Below, in pieces: positions 61,801-64,000 of a stretch of 64,000 bases of DNA. Numbering within the stretch: position 1 is the stretch's first letter; the number at the start of each line of letters is the position of its first letter. The DNA is from Streptomyces hygroscopicus (GTDB lineage: Bacteria > Actinomycetota > Actinomycetes > Streptomycetales > Streptomycetaceae), in contig NZ_LBMW01000029.1 of assembly GCF_026168105.1 (NCBI RefSeq), positions 39,367 to 103,366 of the forward strand. The letters run 5' to 3'. The notes beneath the pieces were generated by a model. That model was not told the DNA's origin. It searched no databases and was given only the letters and a program-made list of their open reading frames with translations. A program made the translations under genes and the position numbers.

Positions 61801-64000
61801 AGTCAGCAGGGTTTCGTCGCGGCCGAGTGCGCGCTGCAGCGCGGTGATCGCCGACCGGGGTGCCATCGCGCACAGTCCGCGGCGGCGCAACCGCACCTCG
61901 TCGTTGCCGTCCTCGACCATGCCGCCGTCGGCCCAGGGCCCCCAGGAGACGGAGGTCGCGGCGAGTCCGCGGGCGCGGCGCTGCCGGGCGAGCCCGTCGA
62001 GGAAGGCGTTGCCGGCCGCGTAGGCGGCCTGGCCGCCGCTGCCCCAGACGCCGGAGATGGAGGAGAACAGGACGAAGGCGTCCAGCTCCTGCTCGCCGAG
62101 CAGTTCGTCGAGGTGTGCCGCTCCGTCGGCCTTCGCGGCGAGCGCTGCGGCGAACGCATCGGGGGTGGTGTCGGTGACCAGGCCGGGGTCGGCGACTCCA
62201 GCGGTGTGCACGACGGCGGTGAGGGTGTGCTCGGCGAGCAGGGCCGCCACGGCCTCGCGGTCGGCCACGTCGCACGCGGTGACGGTGACCCGTGCGCCCA
62301 GGTCCTCCAGTTCGACGCGCAGTGCGGCGGCGCCGGGGGCGTCCGCGCCCCGGCGGCTGGTGAGGACGAGATGGTCGGCGCCCTCCCGTGCGAGCCAGCG
62401 GGCGACGTGGCCGCCCAGGGCGCCGGTGCCGCCGGTGACGAGGACGGTGCCCCGGGGCCCCCAGCGGCGGGTGGCCGGGCGGGCCGGTGCGTGCGCGAGC
62501 CGCCGGGCGAAGACGCCGGAGGCGCGGACGGCGAGCTGGTCCTCCGCCCACCGGCCCGCCCGTACCTGGCTCAGGATGCCGGCGAGGCGGTCGGCGGCCT
62601 GGTCATCGAGAGTCATGGGCAGGTCGATCAATCCGCCCCAAAGCCGGGGCAGTTCCAGGGCGACGGTCCGGCCCAGGCCCCAGACCTGGGTGTGCCGTGC
62701 GTCGCGCACGGCTTCGGAGCCGTCCACGGCCACCGCGCCCGAGGTGAGGCACCACAGGGGGGCCTCGATGCCCGCGTCGGCCAGGGCCTGGACGAGCAGC
62801 AGTGCGGGCAGTACGGGGTTGCCGGTGACGAGCAGTGACAGCACGCCGTCGACGGGGCCGAGCCCGGCTACCTCCCGGGCCACTTCGGTGCGGTCACTGG
62901 CCGGGCCGACGACCAGGGTCCTCAGTTCGGCGCCGCGTGCGGTGAGCGCGGCGCGGACCGGGGCGATCTGTTCATTCTCCTCCGACACGGCCAGCAACCA
63001 TGTGCCGGTGCGGTGCGTGCCGTTGGGGTCGGGGATCCGCTTCCACACTTCGTGGTAGCGCCAACTGTCCACCTCGGACTGTTCCTTGCGCTGCCGCCGC
63101 CACGAGGAGAGTCTGGGCAGCACCTCGCGGAAGGAGTCGTCGGGGTGGATGTCGAGTGATCCGGCGAGGGTCTCCAGGTCCTCGCGCTCCACGGTCTCCC
63201 AGAACTCCGCGTCCACCGGATCGGCCACCGGGGCGACCGGCTCCGGCGCCTCCACCCAGTACCGCTCGTGCTGGAACGCGTACGTCGGCAGGTCCACCGT
63301 CCGGGCGCCGGGGAAGAGCGCGTTCCAGTCGACCGGGATGCCGTGGGCGTGCAGTTGGGCGACGGCCGTGGTGAGCGCCCTTGACTCGGGGCGGTCGGCA
63401 CGCAGCACGGGGACCGTGATCGCCTTCCCCAGGCAGCCCTGGGCCATGCCGCTGAGGACGCCGCCGGGTCCGATCTCCACGAAGGTGCTCACGCCCTGCT
63501 CGTGCAGGGTCTGGATTCCGTCGGCGAAGCGGACAGGTTGACGGACGTGGCGGACCCAGTAGTCGGCGGTGTACGCCTCGACGAGCCGGCCCGTAAGGTT
63601 GGAGACGACCGGGATCTTCGGCTTGTCGAACGTCAGCTCCCGCAGGACCTGCGCGAACTCGTGGAGCATGGGGTCCATGAGCGGCGAGTGGAAGGCGTGG
63701 CTGACCTTCAGCCGGGAGGTCTTGCGGCCCTGCTCGGTGAAGAGCGCGGCGACTTCGAGAGCTGCCGCTTCGGCGCCGGAAATCACCACGGACTGCGGTC
63801 CGTTGACGGCCGCGATACCGACGTTCTCGGTGAGGTGGGGAAGGACCTCGTCCTCGGTGGCCTGCACGGCGACCATCGCGCCGCCTGCGGGCAGGGCCTG
63901 CATCAGCCGGGCGCGGGCAGAGACCAGCTTCGCCGCGTCCGGAAGCGACAGCACCCCGGCCACATGCGCGGCCGCGATCTCACCGACGGAGTGGCCCGCC
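55879..64000 (-). CDS. pteA5: modular type I polyketide synthase, terminal protein with thioesterase (partial)
   Basis: About 2,706 C-terminal residues are visible; the N-terminus lies beyond the right edge. Order: AT (from GHSVGE at the edge; HAFH motif near 63,695, so malonyl) - KR (GTVLVTGGTGALGG near 62,450) - ACP (LGFDSLTAVEL near 61,510); then KS (DTACSSS near 60,820) - AT (GHSQGE near 59,445) - KR (near 57,835) - ACP (LGFDSLTAIDL near 56,890) - TE (GYSSGG near 56,335). The second AT has GAGH (near 59,135) where HAFH or YASH is usual, fitting a bulky hexylmalonyl unit. Both KRs have Trp eight residues before the Tyr and no LDD (A-type). The TE releases the macrolactone. The two modules would set the C1-C4 end of filipin. 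Confidence 0.93.
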   Translation of the reverse strand, partial: AGHSVGEIAAAHVAGVLSLPDAAKLVSARARLMQALPAGGAMVAVQATEDEVLPHLTENVGIAAVNGPQSVVISGAEAAALEVAALFTEQGRKTSRLKVSHAFHSPLMDPMLHEFAQVLRELTFDKPKIPVVSNLTGRLVEAYTADYWVRHVRQPVRFADGIQTLHEQGVSTFVEIGPGGVLSGMAQGCLGKAITVPVLRADRPESRALTTAVAQLHAHGIPVDWNALFPGARTVDLPTYAFQHERYWVEAPEPVAPVADPVDAEFWETVEREDLETLAGSLDIHPDDSFREVLPRLSSWRRQRKEQSEVDSWRYHEVWKRIPDPNGTHRTGTWLLAVSEENEQIAPVRAALTARGAELRTLVVGPASDRTEVAREVAGLGPVDGVLSLLVTGNPVLPALLLVQALADAGIEAPLWCLTSGAVAVDGSEAVRDARHTQVWGLGRTVALELPRLWGGLIDLPMTLDDQAADRLAGILSQVRAGRWAEDQLAVRASGVFARRLAHAPARPATRRWGPRGTVLVTGGTGALGGHVARWLAREGADHLVLTSRRGADAPGAAALRVELEDLGARVTVTACDVADREAVAALLAEHTLTAVVHTAGVADPGLVTDTTPDAFAAALAAKADGAAHLDELLGEQELDAFVLFSSISGVWGSGGQAAYAAGNAFLDGLARQRRARGLAATSVSWGPWADGGMVEDGNDEVRLRRRGLCAMAPRSAITALQRALGRDETLLTVADVDWARFIVPFTLGRPSPLLGDLPEVREALAQNTPDEPHGSGALAESLAGLSPEEQERTLVELVRSHAAGVLGHRGAGSIEVDRPFRDLGFDSLTAVELRNRLIEETGLALPTSLVFDHPTATDLAAHLRAELTGSRSPEDIAPAAAAAVLDEPIAIVGMACRYPGGVSSPEDLWELVVSGRDAVSQFPGNRGWDVEQLYHPDPDHPGTTYTTQGGFLYDATEFDPAVFGISPREAVAMDPQQRLLLETTWEVFERAGIAPDRVRSTNTGVFIGSGYQDYAARPLKVPDGVEGYLSSGNSASVIAGRLSYTFGLQGPSVTVDTACSSSLTALHLAVQALRNGECSMAVTGGVMVMSSPSAFTMSSRQRALSPDGRCKAFAACADGTGFAEGVGLVLVERLSDARRHGHEVLAVVRGSAVNQDGASNGLTAPSGKAQQQVIRQALANARLDPDEVDAVEAHGTGTRLGDPIEAQALLATYGRERSADRPLWLGSLKSNIGHSQAAAGVGGVIKMVMAIRNGVLPQTLHVDGPTADVDWSSGNVRLLTEQTAWPDHARPRRAAVSSFGMSGTNVHTIIEQAPETGPAEDKQFPETQDATAALPVDVFPWALSAKTARSLREQARRLLNHLDRAEGLSLPDVGRALVTTRTQLEQRAVVVGRDRHELRAGLAALADGEPADTVVQGTAAASGRVAFVFPGHGSQWTEMARELLDISPVFAEQAKACAEAFAPYVGWPLLEVLRAEPGAPSMAEVEVAQPALFTVMVSLAALWRSYGVTPAAVVGHSQGEVAAAYVAGALTLDDAARIVALRSRSLTKLMGKGAMLAVAMPADRARARLEKYGDRLSVAAVNGPAALTVSGEPDAVDELLAELEEEGVRVRKVRGATGAGHSAQVESLRPELLELLAPVAPGAADVPFYSTVTGTVLDTTALDAEYWYRNARHTVEFERTVRTLLADGHGVFVECSPHPLLADAVQEIAEEAGADAVTGASLRRGQGGMDRFLRSVSELHVSGVHVDLTLPFAGRPVRRVDLPTYAFQRQRYWLESADPVPAGADPVEAGFWELVENTDLSGLADELGADDAALIGPALPVLSAWRRRSREKSTVDGWRYRVSFRRLTDHPAPGLDGLWLAVLPAGLADEQWAPCVVGVLGAHGAKVRVVELPVDCDRAQAANRLAEELGGEQPAGVLSMLGLAPGCHPDHPTLSASLATTVTLLQALGDVDVQAPLWCATRGAVSTGATDPPLDAGQAQLWGLGIVAALELPRRWGGLVDLPENLDEQALRRLAGALAQDDEDQLAVRADGVYGRRMVRARPADVEPATPWRPRGTVLVTGGTGGVGRHLARWLAGAGAQHLVLTSRSGPDAPGAQELHAELTALGAEVTIAACDIADRDAVARLLAGIESRHPLTAVLHAAGTARSSMLADAGLDEFAEAAASKVTGATHLDELLDGRELDAFVLFASGAGVWGSGGQASYASANAFLDALALRRRARGLTATSVAWGGWAGGGMVDDAVQERGERRGLGVMAPELAISALRQAVEHDEAALTVAPIDWEKFLPAFTVGRPSPLLADLPDVQRLLETEQAVGEDSGAGAALATELAGLAPAEQEERLLEHVRSQSAVVLGHASAEDVLPTAHFLELGFDSLTAIDLRRRLSAATGLHLPAGLAFDHPTPARLAKHLLTRLQGAGRGAAEERPADMLVQLYRHASENGTAAEAMGMLMEAARFRPSFERPEELAQRPAPVRLSQGDRPLALMCFSPYVVPAGAHQYARFATPFRDRLDMWALVHPGYEKGEPVPSDLDVVLRLHAGTVRECAGGKPVVLLGYSSGGWIAHGVAAHLEAMGEQPAAVVMVDSFSREVPFDHQVLNAMAQAQSQRLDFMRSGGEQLTAMGRYMRLFDDWAAPEIAAPTLLVRASEPMLAGAADGDGRAAPPEHVDTVVEVTGNHYSMLEDHAGTTAAAVDSWLADVVTDSSGPAAP

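Overview
The window is high-GC Streptomyces-type DNA: nearly all genes have G or C at the third codon position, GTG starts are frequent, and start/stop overlaps of the ATGA/GTGA type are common. The right third is one end of a filipin-type pentaene (polyene macrolide) cluster. Its gene order and protein features match the pte cluster of Streptomyces avermitilis and its relatives, so the source is probably a filipin-producing Streptomyces.

Layout. (1) 1-6,475: the start of an unknown minus-strand gene, then a plus-strand operon for an actinobacterial high-affinity uptake [NiFe]-hydrogenase (group 1h/5). It holds small and large subunits, a NifU-like protein, a CxxC-pair protein, two very small proteins and a decayed hemerythrin-like gene. 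Genes recognisable as hyp maturation factors are not in the window. (2) 6,500-15,222: stress and housekeeping genes: FtsH-like protease, universal stress protein, RsbW-like ATPase, a frameshifted cyclase, a coupled secreted protease and polysaccharide deacetylase lipoprotein, and a long-form GAPDH. (3) 15,382-18,718: an ABC exporter, a 42-residue lysine/histidine-rich peptide gene and an acyltransferase-3 membrane enzyme on one strand. A perfect hairpin lies between the peptide and the exporter. (4) 19,435-22,619: a sugar-type ABC importer operon. (5) 23,347-28,458: a MoxR/VWA pair, a glutamine-synthetase-family enzyme and an amidohydrolase (a split FluG-like pair). (6) 28,532-31,234: furA-katG with a promoter predicting a leaderless mRNA.

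(7) 32,125-39,470: five tightly overlapping genes: PaaK-like ligase, MFS transporter, GNAT protein, LuxE-like acyl-protein synthetase and a LuxC acyl-CoA reductase fused to a second PaaK-like ligase. This is a carboxylate-to-aldehyde toolkit without luciferase genes, and I consider it the best candidate for an undescribed system. It is followed by a SpoIIE-type phosphatase and a PadR/acyl-CoA dehydrogenase pair with a perfect operator palindrome.

(8) 43,842-64,000: filipin genes: thioesterase (pteH), cholesterol oxidase-like flavoenzyme (pteG), PAS-LuxR regulator (pteF), SARP-LAL regulator (pteR), ferredoxin (pteE), two P450s (pteD, pteC), crotonyl-CoA reductase/carboxylase (pteB) and the terminal PKS protein, cut by the right edge. 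The last AT has a GAGH motif where usual ATs have HAFH or YASH. This fits loading of an unusual alkylmalonyl unit supplied by PteB. A triple heptamer repeat between pteF and pteR looks like the SARP operator linking the two regulators. Functions are inferred from sequence patterns and recalled family knowledge; no database search was possible.
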